Origin: Chrysomallon squamiferum
Taxonomy: Eukaryota; Mollusca; Gastropoda; Neomphalida; Peltospiridae
NCBI GenBank assembly: GCA_012295275.1
Contig: CM022669.1
Coordinates: 19,418,591 to 19,482,590 of the forward strand
Reading direction: 5' to 3'
DNA length: 64,000 nucleotides
In this document: in pieces, positions 34,767-49,200 of the stretch
How the letters are laid out: every line of letters begins with the position of its first letter
Numbering within the stretch: the first letter of the stretch is position 1
The notes under the pieces: generated by a model
The model's database searches: none
What the model saw: the letters and a program-made list of their open reading frames with translations, nothing else
What the model was told of the DNA's origin: nothing
Position numbers and translations under genes: made by a program

Positions 34767-37700
34767 ATGTCTATAAATGTGTGTAATAGAACAACTCGTG
34801 GAAAATCAGAAAGATTTCGTCTTTATAATGTGAATATTTCAGACACAATACTTAATCTACGCGAGAAAATAGCTAATCATATTAACATTCCAAGAGAACA
34901 CATCGGTAAGTAGATATGTGATAATGTGATATGTTATCGGATAACTTTTAATTCCGTATCGTAACAATGTATTTATTTATTTACATCAAATTTATACATT
35001 TTAATTAGATGAAACAGAAATTTATGAATTGTTGAGTGTAAATGTTTCACGAATTTTTTTTTCGATATTATAAAGATAAAAATTTATGATTGTTGTTAAA
35101 ATATTAATTAATAAATTATTAAAAATATTTCAGAATTAATTTATTGTGGACAGAGGTTAAAAGATGATTTGTCAGCCGACAGGTATGGAATCAAACAAGG
35201 CAGTACAGTGTATGCACTACCTCTTCAGACAGGACTTCATGAGAGTGGTAATAATCATTATACTTCTTAGAATTATTATTTCACATTCCATCTTAGCTCT
35301 GGAACTGTAATAAATAAATAAATAAATAAATAAATAATGGTTTGCAAGGTTTAATTAATTAATAATAATTTTTAAGTCTTTTCTGCTTTGGAAATTCTTG
35401 TTAACAAAAATTCTTATTTTATAACTTCTACACCTAAATTAACATAAAAACATTTTCATACAGTAAGAAGCACCATTAGGTTTTGCTAAATCTTTATTGT
35501 CAAATTTGATAAGGCTGTAAGTGTTTGTATTTCTATGTACAGAAGATCTTATATGTATTTTCTGTATTTATTTACATTACATTTACTTTTCCATTATTTT
35601 TATTTTAAAAACTTTGCTTTTCCATTTTTTATTTATATTTTTCTTTCCTAATTATTATTATTATTATTTTTTTTTTTACTTTGCTTTTCTATACTAACCC
35701 TATTTTTTTTTTTTTTTTTTTTTTTTTTTCAGAATGTATGCCTGACCATGCAGGTGTATCTGAAGTTGTAACTGCCTTACAGTCTGCTCTGCTTAATCCA
35801 GCATACAGAAGTATAGTACGTTCAACGTCCAATCATTATTATTAAATTTACTAGATAAAAAAACTGATTTAATTTTAAATTTGAATCAAGAATTTTCAAA
35901 GTATTATTTTTTAAGAATATTCTAAATTAACACAATAAAATAGTTATATCCTCATTAGATTAATTCATTTTCACACTAGTTTAATTTAATATCATTTAAT
36001 GTATTAGTGAATTAAATTATACAATTTTCAATCAGTTTTAATTATTGTTCACAAATCATTTAAAAAAATATATATATAATTAGGATATCCATTAATAAAT
36101 GATAAAAGTTCACTGCTAAATTTATTTGCTCATATATATATCAGAAAAATGTGACTTAAAATATTAACTTCAATTGGAACTTAAGTATATAATATTTTAT
36201 TATTATTTATTCCCAGTATATTAAAATTAGCTTTTTTTCTTTCTTTCTTTTTATTTCAACTCTGAATCTACCACATAAAATATTCAACTAATTTATATCA
36301 ATACAACAACAATAGAGTTAGTTATGTACTAAAGACAAATTTTATAAATTTTAATGAGCTTGCATATTGGATTTTATATTTTGGCCAATATTATTATTTC
36401 TGTTTTGTCATTTGTTATTTGCTACTTGTGACATTTGAGAGGAAATTTGCAGGTTGAAAGAATGTTATCGGATCCTGAGACAATTGAAAATATTCTTGCA
36501 GCAACACCAGGACTTGACAAAGATCCTGTCTGTATTGGTAAGTTTATATTGTTTTAGCTGAAGGATACCATTTTAAATCTTATAAATCTAGTTAACGATA
36601 CATTTGTACAAGTTCTGGCTATCCTGGTACATGCTTTTCATATTTAAGATAAAAAAAATCAGCTGAAAAAAAAAAAATAATAATAATCATGATTTATTAT
36701 TTTTGTGGAAAGATCATGCACATTTTAATACATTTTTGTAAATTATTTATTTTAGTCTATTTTATTCTTTCTTTTTACAATTACTATTTTTTATTTTATT
36801 ATTATTATTTTTTTTATATTAATATTAATGTTATTATTATATAAGAAAAGGTTTTATTTGTGGCTAGGTTACAGTTAAAAAGAAAATATTATAAAGTCAA
36901 TTTAAGTTTGAAAACACAGATGCATATTTTGATATGTTATAATCAGGAACTTAAAAAGATCTAAAGTCATATATCAGTCTTAAATTTAAAAAGCACAAAT
37001 ATTCTATAAAAAAAAAAAAAAAATACAAATTATTGTCTGTTCTCCATACTAGGTTTGTGAATTGGCTCCTGTTTTATTTGTTATTTGTGTAATGTACATG
37101 TTAATTTTATCTACTGTATATATGATATGGAACATCTTTCTTGTTTATAATTATATGAATTCTACTGTTTATGTGATTTAGGGGTTTTTGTGTTTGGTTT
37201 ATGAATTGTTTTGATTTCTTCTTTTCACTGTATTTGTTTACTATAATTTGTATTTGCATATTCTCATGTTACTTGTTGCTTATTTCTTCAGCAATGTTAC
37301 AAGATCCAGAACAATTAACTATCCTTGCTCACCATCAGAATATATCAAAGTAAGTTTCAAAAATTCATCTTAATTTATTTAATTCTCACTGTTTTTGGTT
37401 TTGAATTTGTTTTTTTTATGTTAATACCGGTGACTGTTTATTTGTAAGAAAATATTTTGCAGCCAATATGTAATTTCCTTTCCTGTCTATGGGAAGGCAC
37501 ACACTGAATGTTTCTTACTGCTAATGTAAAAACATAACTGATTTTAAATACCAAATCTGTACTGGGGCTTTTCAGATACAAAATGACTAATTGTGTCTTA
37601 CTTAAAGATTTTTATTTATAATTTTGTTACTCCATAGATTACTTAAAAAACACCCCGCATTTGCCCAGGCTGCCATAACTATAGCTACAGCCGTGAATCA

Positions 37701-39826
37701 GGAAGGATCCAAAGAGGGTTTTAAAGCCACATCAGGAGGTAGTCATTATTCTTTTTACCTGTTTATCATTACTAAACTCAAAGTAATTAAAATTATGAAT
37801 TCCTCATGTTATAGGTTGTAACACTTATCATCTTATTATTTGTCAGTTATCATAATTATTAATCAGCTGGGCTTTATAAATTGAAGAGTTAACTACCAGA
37901 ACTGTCTAATCTCTCAAGAAAATAAAAGACTGCAAAATGGATTGATGAATGTTATTAAGTTAATTCACTGTCTAAATGGTCTAGTGCAGATAAGAGTACA
38001 CCAGCTCATTGCATTTCTGTGTTGATCCTGTAAATTAAAGTCTTCCAGAAAACACAACTTAGATCAGAGAGTTTTATTTATTTTGTTCTGATGTCCTCTC
38101 GAGAAAGTGTCTTTCAGATTTTCATATAATCAGTTTTCTAGTTTCTTAAATAACTTTTTTTTTGTTTAATTAATTAATCAATTAATTCAGTAGTGTATTA
38201 ATATTAATACTGATATTTTGAAAAAGAAGTTTAACATAAATTCATTCTATTTATAGCAACTTACTCCATTGATCAGTTGTCTGATGATGATGACGAACCA
38301 GGTGCAACTGTAAGTTAAATGTGATATTTACTTACTTACCTTCTTATTTATTTATTTCATTTAATTTTTATTTATTTTTTGTTGTTGATTAATTTTATTT
38401 TTATTTTTTATTTTATTTTAGTGGTTTTTCATTATTTCATAATATTAACTTACAAACTGACTACAGTGTTTGATAATTTTTAAAACAAAATAATGTGATT
38501 TCTAATTGACATCTCTGTAAGTACAATATACTTCAGATCAGAATCTCCAATTTTAATTTCCCCCTATCATTTTGATATAGGCCTACCTAAAACGGGTCAT
38601 ATGTAATAATTTTGAGGATGTTGTTATTTTAGGGTGGATCTGCAGGGGGTACACAGGCCATCACAGCATCCCAACTTGCAGCTGCATTGGCAGCAGCTAC
38701 AGGGATGTCTCCTTCACAGAATGCAGTAAGTAATCTAATAATATTAATACATGAACTTCGTCCTCTTTTTTATTTATTTACTTATTTTTTAATTTTTATT
38801 TATTTTATTAAATTTATTTTCGTTTATTGATTTATTTATTTTATATTTATTTATTTAATGAATTTTAATTAATTAATTTATTTATTTATTTTCATAATTA
38901 AAACAGAAAATAAATTTGTGATATCAAAATTCATAGATTGAGCCTACATCAGTTAACAGTTGCCATATAGTTTACATGCAGTTGATAATTATATACATAG
39001 TTCTGTTATGTTTAAACTGATCTGTAGATTCCATAAAAAGAACTTACAATTTGTTTTTTGTTTTTTTACTGGAAATAACTATTTATTATTATTATTATTT
39101 TTTTTTTTTTCCATAGCCACAAGCATCAACATCCAGCACAGGAGAATCTCAAGTCATATCATCAGATTTCTTTCAGCAGGCAATGTTACAAGCACAAAAC
39201 ATTGCTACAGAGGTAACTCTTTGTTTATGGTGTAGTCTAATTTTTTTTTTTTTTATTACACTTTTTTTTTTTTTTTTGAAGGACATTTTGTAGGATTTTT
39301 TGTTAGTTTTTTGTTTCCACGTAAGATAATTCAGAATGTAATTAAAAATGTGATATTAATTTTAAATATTTCTCCCCTTGATAGTTTGTTTTAATTTTTA
39401 ATTTTTTTAAAATTATTTAAAACTTTGATAATTAGAGAAACTTATAGAAACATTTCAATTCCTTTTTTTTTTTTTAATTATTATTATTATTTTAATAATT
39501 GGTTTTATTATTATTTAAATCTTTGATAAATAGAAAAAAATAATTTCTTATTTTATAAAAATATTTTTAAAAACAATTTCAATACTTTGCTTTATTATTA
39601 ACTGAAATTTTGGTAAATAGATAAATTTAATGTTATCTTATAAATGCAATACAGAAATTTTATTTTCTTCCTTTTACACATTTTTTTTTATATTTGTGAT
39701 TAGGGCCAACTACAGCAACTTCGTGACATGGGTATCGTGGATGAGAATCGAGCCAGACAAGCATTGCAGGTGACAGGGGGAGACATTCAAGCTGCCCTTG
39801 AACTCATCTTTGAAGAAGAAATGTGA
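34767..39826 (+). CDS. UBL7: Ubiquitin-like protein 7 (UBL7) homologue
   Basis: Ten exons join in phase: 34767-34905, 35134-35247, 35733-35815, 36453-36537, 37292-37349, 37638-37738, 38257-38309, 38633-38725, 39117-39212 and 39704-39826, giving 314 aa (human UBL7 is 380). The ubiquitin-like fold covers about residues 15-76 (ELIYCGQRLKDD...YGIKQGSTVYAL). The middle segment with YRSIVERMLSDPETIENI and AATPGL matches the family core. An acidic DDDDE stretch and a low-complexity linker follow, and the last exon is a UBA domain (QLQQLRDMGIVDENRARQAL, ending ALELIFEEEM). No C-terminal Gly-Gly is exposed, so it is not a conjugated modifier; the UBL/UBA pair suggests a ubiquitin or proteasome adaptor. 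An in-frame ATG at 34725 could extend it by 14 residues; 34767 was preferred because MSINVC lines up with the family start. Poly-A signal at 40308. Confidence 0.94.
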
Positions 39827-40330
39827 TTTCTTTGAACAAAAACACGAGCAACATTATATAGTACAGTGAAAGAAGGACAACAAAAAATATATTCCTTCTG
39901 ATGATAATATGCTAATATTTAATATATAAATAATAAATGGACAAAAATAAATTTGGGTTTGATGATGATCCACTAAAGAATATCTGCTATGTTATGAATA
40001 TATATTTAAAATCATTAATTGATTTACATACATAAAATTACTTACCTCTGAATGCTTGATGTTTTAAGGATTGTTTTTTGTGGTGTTTTTTTTCATAATA
40101 TAATTATCAGTTTAAAGTTATAAAATATAAAAAAAAATAAAAAAATAATAGAAATCTGTCTAGTGGTGATAGCTTAACTTTTAATACACTAAAAGTACAA
40201 CATATCAACAATGAAATGTAGTTGATTATATAAGATTGATCAGATACACTGAATGTTTGTTTTAATATGCTTAGATGAATTAGAAATTATGTGTAATGTT
40301 TATGTTAAATAAATTATCATCTTTCTATTT
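39827..40330 (+). terminator. UBL7 3' UTR with poly-A signal
   Basis: An AT-rich 3' UTR of about 480 bp ends near AATAAA at 40308-40313, followed by a T-rich stretch. An earlier AATAAA-like cluster occurs near 39925-39950. Confidence 0.6.
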
Positions 40331-40938
40331 TGTTTTGTCTTTGTATCAAATTTCAGTTCATTTCACAGTACAAGACTAGAAATTGAGAAAAGCAAAAAAT
40401 AGATATATATTTTAATTTTTTCATATGAAAAACTTTGTATAAGATTTAATATGTCAAGTATTAAATGACATTAAAAGAAATACATATATCTATTATATTT
40501 TTTCATGTAAAGAATTTTGTTTAAGATATGACATTCAGAATTAAATGGTGTTAAAAAATTATATAAAATGTACATATTTTAATTCTTCTAACTTATTACT
40601 TGTAGATCTTCTTTTCTTTTTCTTCAATTCATTCTCATATTAATCTTAATAATAATTTATAAAAACAACATCAGTGACAATTTTATTATTTCTTCTTCAA
40701 AAACATCTGTCAAAAATTTTAAATAGTCATAATTTATGTGTGATATAAACATTAAAATTATTTTTAATAACATTCACTGTTATGCAGTCATAAAAATTAA
40801 AAGATATATTACATAAAAGGCATCAATGGTATTAATATATATATATTAAATATGGCTATAAACACCACAGATGTGATTCCCAAACTAAATATATGCGACC
40901 TTCTCACTTGAAACATTTTTGTTGTTGTTATTTTACTG

Positions 40939-40997
<59 letters not shown>

Positions 40998-41545
40998 TAC
41001 ATTTAATCAATGTAAATTTTACTAAAAAGTTAAACTACAAATGAATCTTTTAGCGGTGATCGATTTCACAGTAACTGAACACAAAAGATTTTGAGATTTG
41101 TCTCTCAAACGTGTCACGTACTTTTGACGTTTCAGCTTGTGTACTCGCATTTGCTTCATCCTTAAGTGAAATTGTTATTAACGTTGTGCATCACCGCAAA
41201 ATAACAATAGAGGATTACAGACAAGTGACTGTAGATGGCTTTACAGAACTCTTCAATGTGCCAATTAAAACAACCTTGTTCTTAAAACGTGCGCCGACAA
41301 TAAAAACAAACGTTGTTTTTGTGACAGGCTTATATTAAGAAAACGTGACAAAAGAATATCATACATCTTTATTTATTTATTTTACCAATAGTCGCTTGCT
41401 GTAGTATTGTGTCTGAACAGAGATTATGGCAAAGAAATTAATAGCATATTAATTGTACGCAAAGTGGATATTGGTTCTTTTGTACAAGAAACTTCCACTT
41501 ACTCCAAAAAAAAAATATAATAATAAAAAATAATAATAATCATAA

Positions 41546-41577
<32 letters not shown>

Positions 41578-41666
41578 AATTATAAAAAAATAAAATAAAA
41601 TAAGAACAAATGAAACTACTATTAGATGTACTTGCTTTAACAGTAGACATAGATTGGTGTGAAAAT

Positions 41667-41714
<48 letters not shown>

Positions 41715-41947
41715 ATACACATACACACACAAGAATAATAATTATTATTATCATTATATATGTCGGTAATATTTATTATTTAATGTCGGTAATATTTTAT
41801 TCATTCATTTATTCATTTATTAATTAGAGAATACTCTGTTTCATGGGTGCATTCCGTTTTAAAAAACATAACATATTTAATAAGATTAGTCACAGTTTTT
41901 TTTATTCTGAAATTGATAAGAAGATGGAGTAGATTTTAAATCCATGC

Positions 41948-41983
<36 letters not shown>

Positions 41984-42303
41984 ATGTTCTATTTAAGTAT
42001 TTATCTAAGAATCAAATTTTCTTTATTTTATTTTTGCCCATTGTTTCTGAATAACAAGTGAAATTTAATTAGGTTCCCTTTTTAATTAGATTTTATCTTA
42101 TGTCTGTTTTGGTAAAGTAAGGCTGAAAGTGCAAAATTAAGTGAAACAACTATAATTAGCTTATTAAATCATAGTGGTGAATTTAAAATAAAGAAAGAAA
42201 ATATGAATGACAAAATGGTTTTCAACAAAAATAATTAATGAAGAGACGATATTTTGTTATAAATAATAATAATAATAATACATTTTAAAATACGATAACT
42301 GAA

Positions 42304-42360
<57 letters not shown>

Positions 42361-42528
42361 GCTGTTATTGTTGTTAAACGTATTTAGTAATTATCACTAG
42401 TATAAATATACCTTATAAACTGAAAAAAAGGTTTCGTTTTTTTTTTTTTTTAATCTTATTTATTTATTTAATAATTATAATATTTATTCTCTTCTTCTTC
42501 TAATTATTATTATTATTATTATTATTAT

Positions 42529-42560
<32 letters not shown>

Positions 42561-43020
42561 CTAGTAGTAGCAGCAGCAGTAGTAGCAGTAGTAGCAGTAG
42601 CAGTAGCAGGTTAGAATCATTTTGTACATTTAAATTAAGAAGAAAATTGAAACATTTGCAATTAAATGCGGTTAAATGCGCCTCCATAAATCCATCATTT
42701 TCTTAATAATTGTAATTGTAACAGATATAAGACGGTTATTGTTTTTTGTTCATATGTGCCTATATGAAATGAATGGAAACGATGATCATAAAATTCTTAA
42801 AACTTCCTTTTAATTTTTTAAAAAGATATTATTATTTTACAAGATTTCAAAATCGGTTTTTTAGCTGTGGAAACGAAATTATTAATTAAATTAAAACGCT
42901 TGTTGATCTGAAGAATTACTGAGACAAACAAATCATATAAATAAATTAAGACGTTTTAGTTTATTTATTTATTTATTTATTTATTTATTATTTTATTATT
43001 TTATTATTTTTTAACCCATC
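40331..43020. other. Intergenic between UBL7 and DAZAP1
   Basis: (ATT)n at about 40941-40995 and 42305-42360, (CA)n at about 41672-41706, (AAAT)n at 41546-41573, AGT/AGC triplets at 42530-42610, (ATTT)n at about 42960-42990. A 75-codon plus-strand frame at 41111-41338 (with VTVDGFTELFNVPIKTTLFL) lies in a less AT-rich stretch but has no recognisable domain or splice context and is not called. Confidence 0.55.
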
Positions 43021-43039
43021 TCAAATTTGGTGATATCTA

Positions 43040-43220
43040 AACAGCCAATGAATATGTACTACAGCCTGATTGGTTATCTTCGCTTGTTATCACTAGGTGT
43101 CGTGGCGTTATATAAACTGCCAGAAGAGGTCGCTTTCTTTTGTAACGCCGCCATTTTAAGACCCTCGTGTTGCGATAAAGTTACGGAAGAAACATTTGAT
43201 AATCAACAAAATCTAACAAA
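43040..43220 (+). promoter_or_regulatory. DAZAP1 core promoter and 5' UTR
   Basis: CCAAT at 43044-43048, an inverted CCAAT (ATTGG) at about 43069-43073, and TATATAAA at 43109-43116 stand in the usual order. About 20-30 bp further, a pyrimidine tract (CGCTTTCTTTT, about 43130-43140) is a likely start site of the TCT/TOP type seen in translation-related genes. A CpG-bearing 5' UTR of about 80 nt leads to the ATG at 43221. The elements are seen; the start site is inferred from spacing. Confidence 0.65.
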
Positions 43221-46200
43221 ATGCAACGTGAAGAAGGGTAAGAATTTGTAAAATATTTCTTTTAAAATGTGTAACGTAGGAAATACATAGAATTATATTT
43301 CATTCAGATAGTATGAAAACACAAAGGATAAGTTGAAAAAAGAAAAAAAAAAAAGAAAAAAAATTGATGCAGTTTCTACGTTAGTTTCAGTCTTTTCATA
43401 AAATGGCGATCTTTTGTAAAAACTGGTACAGAATGAAAAAGTTTATGATGTTTATGTACTTAATTATATTTTAAAATAAAAAAAGAAAGGAAAAAACCCT
43501 CTCCAACATAGCTTTAATATTCAAATAAAAAATTCTAATATTAATAAATTTTGTGGGTGATTATTTAAAATTTTTATTATTATTATTTTTTCATTATTAC
43601 TTTTCACTGTCCTGAAAACTTAGCATGGTAAAATTACTTTCAATTAATGTTTCTTTATTGTGCGTTCTTTGGCTTTAGACAGGATGATGTTATTTCATAT
43701 TTCATTATTTGTTGTATTGACCCCAATTCTGTATTTTGTATAAATTCTTTTTCTTTAGAAAACTTTTTGTTGGTGGTCTCAGCTGGAACACTGATCAAGG
43801 TTTGTTTTTGTTGAAAATGAATAAATATAATGTTGTTTGAAGAGAGACTTTACAGAAAACATTTCTTACAAAATGTGATTCAGACATTTTCCGAATTTAT
43901 ATATCTTGGTAGATATTAACCACATTAACACAGATTTCATTAAAGGATCCAGATTTTGAAAATGTTTAAAATTGGCAGTGTCAATCCAAATTGACCTTTA
44001 GAATACCTGAAAGTGTATTAAAAATGTTAAAAATGTGCTTTGAATAATTTGATGCTTGTTGTAAATAAACTGGGTGTTTTTGTTAACACTTAATGTAATG
44101 AGTAGACTTTGTCTTCAGTATCATTTTAACTGAGAGTGAAGTATATTTATCCATATATAAAACCAGAGCATAAATTAAAAAAACTGGTTACACGTACAAA
44201 CAGTAGAACACTGTTATATTTTTATACTGACTTTTAATCTTTGTTCAGAGATGCTACGAGAGTATTTCAGCAAATACGGTGAGGTGTCTGATGCCGTTGT
44301 AATGCGAAACACTGAGACAGGCAAGTCACGAGGATTTGGATTTATTTCATTTAGAGACCCCTCAGTGGCCGAAATATGTATTCAAGCCAAACACATGATA
44401 GACAATAGACAGGTAAATTACAGTTCAGTTTGGCTATGCTTTGTACCATCAAAAACTTAGTTTTAATTTGTGTTAAAGTATTTTGAACTGCTTTGAAATC
44501 ATTTAAGTTAAAGACAGTTTAATTTCATATTGATTTCTATTCTTTAATTTGCCATAGAAGTTTATTTATAAAATAGGAAGGGTAAAAGTTTGTATCCTTA
44601 AAATGTATATGTAATTCTAATGTTTTGGCAACTTTTACTAACAATGTCTCATTAAACTCTCTTAAACAGCTATTAATTTCATCTCTGAGTGAGTAAATTT
44701 ATTATCAAATGCAAAAATGAAAGTATATTTTATAAGCAAATACAGTTGTTTCTTCACTAAATGAGTACTGTATTTTGTTTCAGGTTGACGCAAAGCCATG
44801 CAACACAAAAAGTGGAAGCAGAGTAAGTTAGTTTTATTTAATTTGTAAATGTTGATGAATTATGATTACTTGATAACCTATTATAAAATGTATTACTGAA
44901 GTAGCTTGAGTATCTTAGTAATCATGAATAGTATGTAGCTTGAAAATTGTACTAAATTTGTATTATGTATTATTATTACAGGGTGGTGGTGGTGGTGGTG
45001 GTGGTGAAGGTGGTGGTCGTGGAAGAGGTGGCCCTCGACCTCAACGTCCAGAATATAATGCACCAACAAATAAAATCTTTATTGGAGGAATTCCTGCAAA
45101 TGCTACAGAAGATTCAATTAAAAGCACATTCAGTCAGTATGGAAATGTAAGTTTTGAAATTGTTTTTATATTGATGTAGTTAAAATAAGTCTATGATCAG
45201 TAAACAATCATACATATAGAAATTTAACATAATATTGTGTGTTAGCATGTTTAGTGTGGAACTCATCACCTATGCCTAGGATAAAACGTGTGAAGTATCC
45301 AATATCCTATGAGTTTGTCATACTGAAAGAATTGATCTATATATATGCATATTTATATGTTTGTTTCTGAAATTGCTCATTTGTTGAAAATACTTGATAT
45401 AGTGTTGATTTTACTTTTTACTTCTTCTTTTTTAAGGTTACAGAAGTAGTCATTATGATGGACAAAGAAGCTGGAAGATCACGAGGTATGTAACTACTAC
45501 ATTAAATTGAAAGCACAAGCATTTTTTTTTTTTTATATAAATTTGCAAGCATGTACTGCTTGATAAATATTTACAGGTGGGGATCTGTAAAAGGTAGGTG
45601 AGAAGCTTAGCTTTAGATGAAACCAAAACATTATTTGGTGTTAGATCTTAACAGCCCGAGGGCTATGGACTAAATTAATGCATGAGTGCAGGTAAGTTTT
45701 TTAACCGTATTACATCAAACATTGTTACAGAATGCTTGTACTGTGAATAGTTTAAGATATTTTGTAGTATTTAGAAGATTGTCTATATGTTAAATTTTAT
45801 TATGATCCGTCACTACAGTGTATGGTTAGTATACAGATATAAATATAAATATAAATGTAAATATAATAGTCTGGGTAATAAGACATTTTAATTACTGGAA
45901 CAGTGTACATTGGATGCCAGGTTTGTAGTTTGTGTACTTTTTGAATGATTTATATATTGATATTTATTGTGAAAATTTGCATATTTGTTACCCCATCACA
46001 TACAATGTGACAAGAATGTTGATTAAATTTTTGTTTTGATACAGAGGAATTAAATTATAATAGTATTATATAATATTAGTTTATAAAATGTTTTATCCTA
46101 TATCTGACTAATTAGAAATGTTTTTTGTTACAAATTTAGATTTATTATTGTTTGCTGGAGATATTCAGATGGATATTTGTGTTGGGCAGTAAAAACCAGT

Positions 46201-49200
46201 GAAACCCTACACCAGTACAGTTATCTGCTTATTTAACATATATTTATCCAACTGCTCAAAATATTAGTCTTTTTATTGGTTGTTACACATCACTGAAATA
46301 CTTGTACTTTGATATATGTACTTTAAGTAATACTTAATGATAGCTGAGTTTGTAAATACACAAGCTTTGACTATAAATATACTTTTTATTTTTATTTTTG
46401 GATTTATTATTTTATTTTTTATATTTTTTCTGTTACAAGACATACTGTGATGACCGAATACCATGTTGTCTTTTACAAAATTGGTGAACATTTTTAAACA
46501 TAAAATAAATCTTTCCACCTTCACATCTGAAATTTGGCTATATATAATAAGTCTAAAACACAAACTAATTTATAAGTATGAAAGAACAAGAATTTTGAAT
46601 TCCAGTTAATGGAAAAATAATTTTTACATTTTTAACACAGTAGATTTTTTTTCCACTTGTATAGGGAAATACTAACAACTGTAGTCAAGGCTTGTGTATG
46701 TATTTACAGACATATTTAGATCTTTGTACAGATTGTATTAAGTATTTACATAGTATTTAATTTAGTATTGTATTAGCTTATGCTATTGATAAATTAAAAT
46801 AGTTTGTACAGAACTTATTTGAAATCTGAACACAACTTCTGAAGAGTGCATCGAATATACTCTTGGAATATAAAAAACTAAAAATTACCCACTGAAATAT
46901 TTTGAGCAAAGTTGGTAGTCTTCTTGCAGCCACAAAATGTTCACTATAAGCTGCAGTTCTGTGGGATGCATTTTCAACTGAATGGAGAAGAGCTGCGAAC
47001 AGTGGAACCTTATTATTATTATGCATTTTGTTGATCTCTTTAATGTTGTATTATCAACTAGGATTTGGGTTTTTGACTTTCGAGACTGAGGAGAGCGTTG
47101 ATCAAGTTTGCCAACTACACTATGTTATCTTGGACGGCAAGAAGGTTATCCTTTACATTTAATTCCTTTTCCTCAAGTTACTTTCTTGTTACTTAATTTT
47201 TAACACTAATTACAGTGAACATTACGCAGATGTAACATTATTTAAGAATTTTTATTATTTTTTTTTAGATTAATTATGTAATTATTTTAGTATTTGTATA
47301 AATATTAATTAATTTAAATGGTTTGTTACGTTGTGTTTGACACTTGTGCATGCTTTATTCAGTTATCTACATGCTGAGTATGTTGATACTTGTGCCACAT
47401 TAATTTATAAAATTTATAAAAATACTTCAGTGAAGTTGCCAAACTTGTAAGCTTAATTACAGTGGTTGTGGTGTAATCTAATTTACAGTTACCATTGATT
47501 TTGACATTTCATATGCAATAGTATTTCTAATTGTGTGGATTTTGTTTATTATTAATTTTCCATAGTGAACATAAAATTTTCTGTAGCACACTTACATCAT
47601 TTTAATGTGTTATCCCTAATTAATGTTCAGTGCTGATTGTGTTCTCTGAAGATAAACAATAAAGATGTATTACAATATATTAATTACAGTATTGTATTAA
47701 AATAACATGTTTATAATTACTTGGTTTTCTAGCAATACTTAATCAATGGCACATGATAAAAATTGCTTTGCTTAGTTATTTTGTTGAAATTAAAATGAAT
47801 ATTTATGATTATGAATAATGCTTTCGAAATTTTGCAGTTAATTTGCTTGATATTTTTTATGCTGGCAAACTGATGCTAGCAAATTTGCCTTGTTAGATTA
47901 TGTTTATATATCTATATCTATATCTATATATATATATCTATATATATATCTATATATATATATATTTATTTATTTATTTATTTATACATCTTCATTAGAT
48001 TAAAATAATTGTTTCATTATATGAAATATATTATTTCACAATTATCTTCAATTTATTTTCATGTTTTTAAACAAAATGGGCAGTTGGAATTAGTATTACA
48101 CACATGGAATGTCGACAAGGCAGTTTCATGTTAAAAAATTTAAATTTATTAATATAAACCTGAATAGTGACTATTAGCTATGTCTTTACAGATGGCGTCC
48201 ACCTGGTGAATTAATTTAGAAACCAATCTTCCAGAGTGCTGCACTATACAAACTGGATGTTTTATTACACTTAATAATTCATATTTATCTTCTGTTATAA
48301 GAATTAGGTTTTAAAAATTTGTTTTTCATAAACATTGTTACTTGACACAAAGTAGACATGTATAATATAAAAATCTATTAATTTTATTTTCTCAATAATT
48401 AGCAGGATTAGGTTGATAAATACAAAAAAAGTAACCCCTGATAACATAAGTGTATTGATTAATAGTTGTACATCCAGATAGCACATTTTATTTACCAAAG
48501 TCATGTGTTGGCACCCAACTTCACTTGTCAGTTTCTGATGGCTGCACAGTATCAAATACCAACTTGTTACCAAGTTTTATAATGAGATAATCATGCATGA
48601 ATATGAATTTACAATTCCATTTTTAACTAAAAACTATAACATTACACAAGTAACTAATTTTAAATTCATTGCTTGCAGGTTGAATGCAAAAGAGCTGAGC
48701 CACGTTCAGGTCGGAATGGACCTGGTATGGGACGCGGAGGTGGACCAGGAGGACCAGGACCAGGATTCCAGCAGCCGGGGCAGAACTGGGGTGGTATGGG
48801 AGGTGGTTTCCAGCAGGGCTTCCAACAGCCAGGTTATGGTGGTCCACCAGTTAATGGATTTAATCAGCAGCAACCACAGGGTGGATATGGCGATCAAGGG
48901 TTAGTACATTGAATTATCATTTTAACAGAATGAAGCCTGTGAGCTAAAAGACAGGATATTAATTTGTCACTACCAGTTGAAAATATTTCATCTAATAAAT
49001 ATAACATTTAGAGAATTAATTAGTCTGCAGAAGAAAGGAATTGTAAAACTAGTTGATGAATTTTTTTTTTTTATTATTGCAACAGATATGGATATGGACA
49101 ACAGGGTGGAGGATATCAGAATCAGTGGAACCAAGGTGGTCAGGGTGAGTAATGTTCTACATTCATGTAGTGTTTTGAAAAGGACCTTTAGCTGCTAATA

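Noticed and set aside
41111-41338. 75-codon plus-strand frame between UBL7 and DAZAP1
   Set aside because: No recognisable domain, no splice signals, no partner exon. Its length is not significant, although the stretch is less AT-rich than its surroundings.
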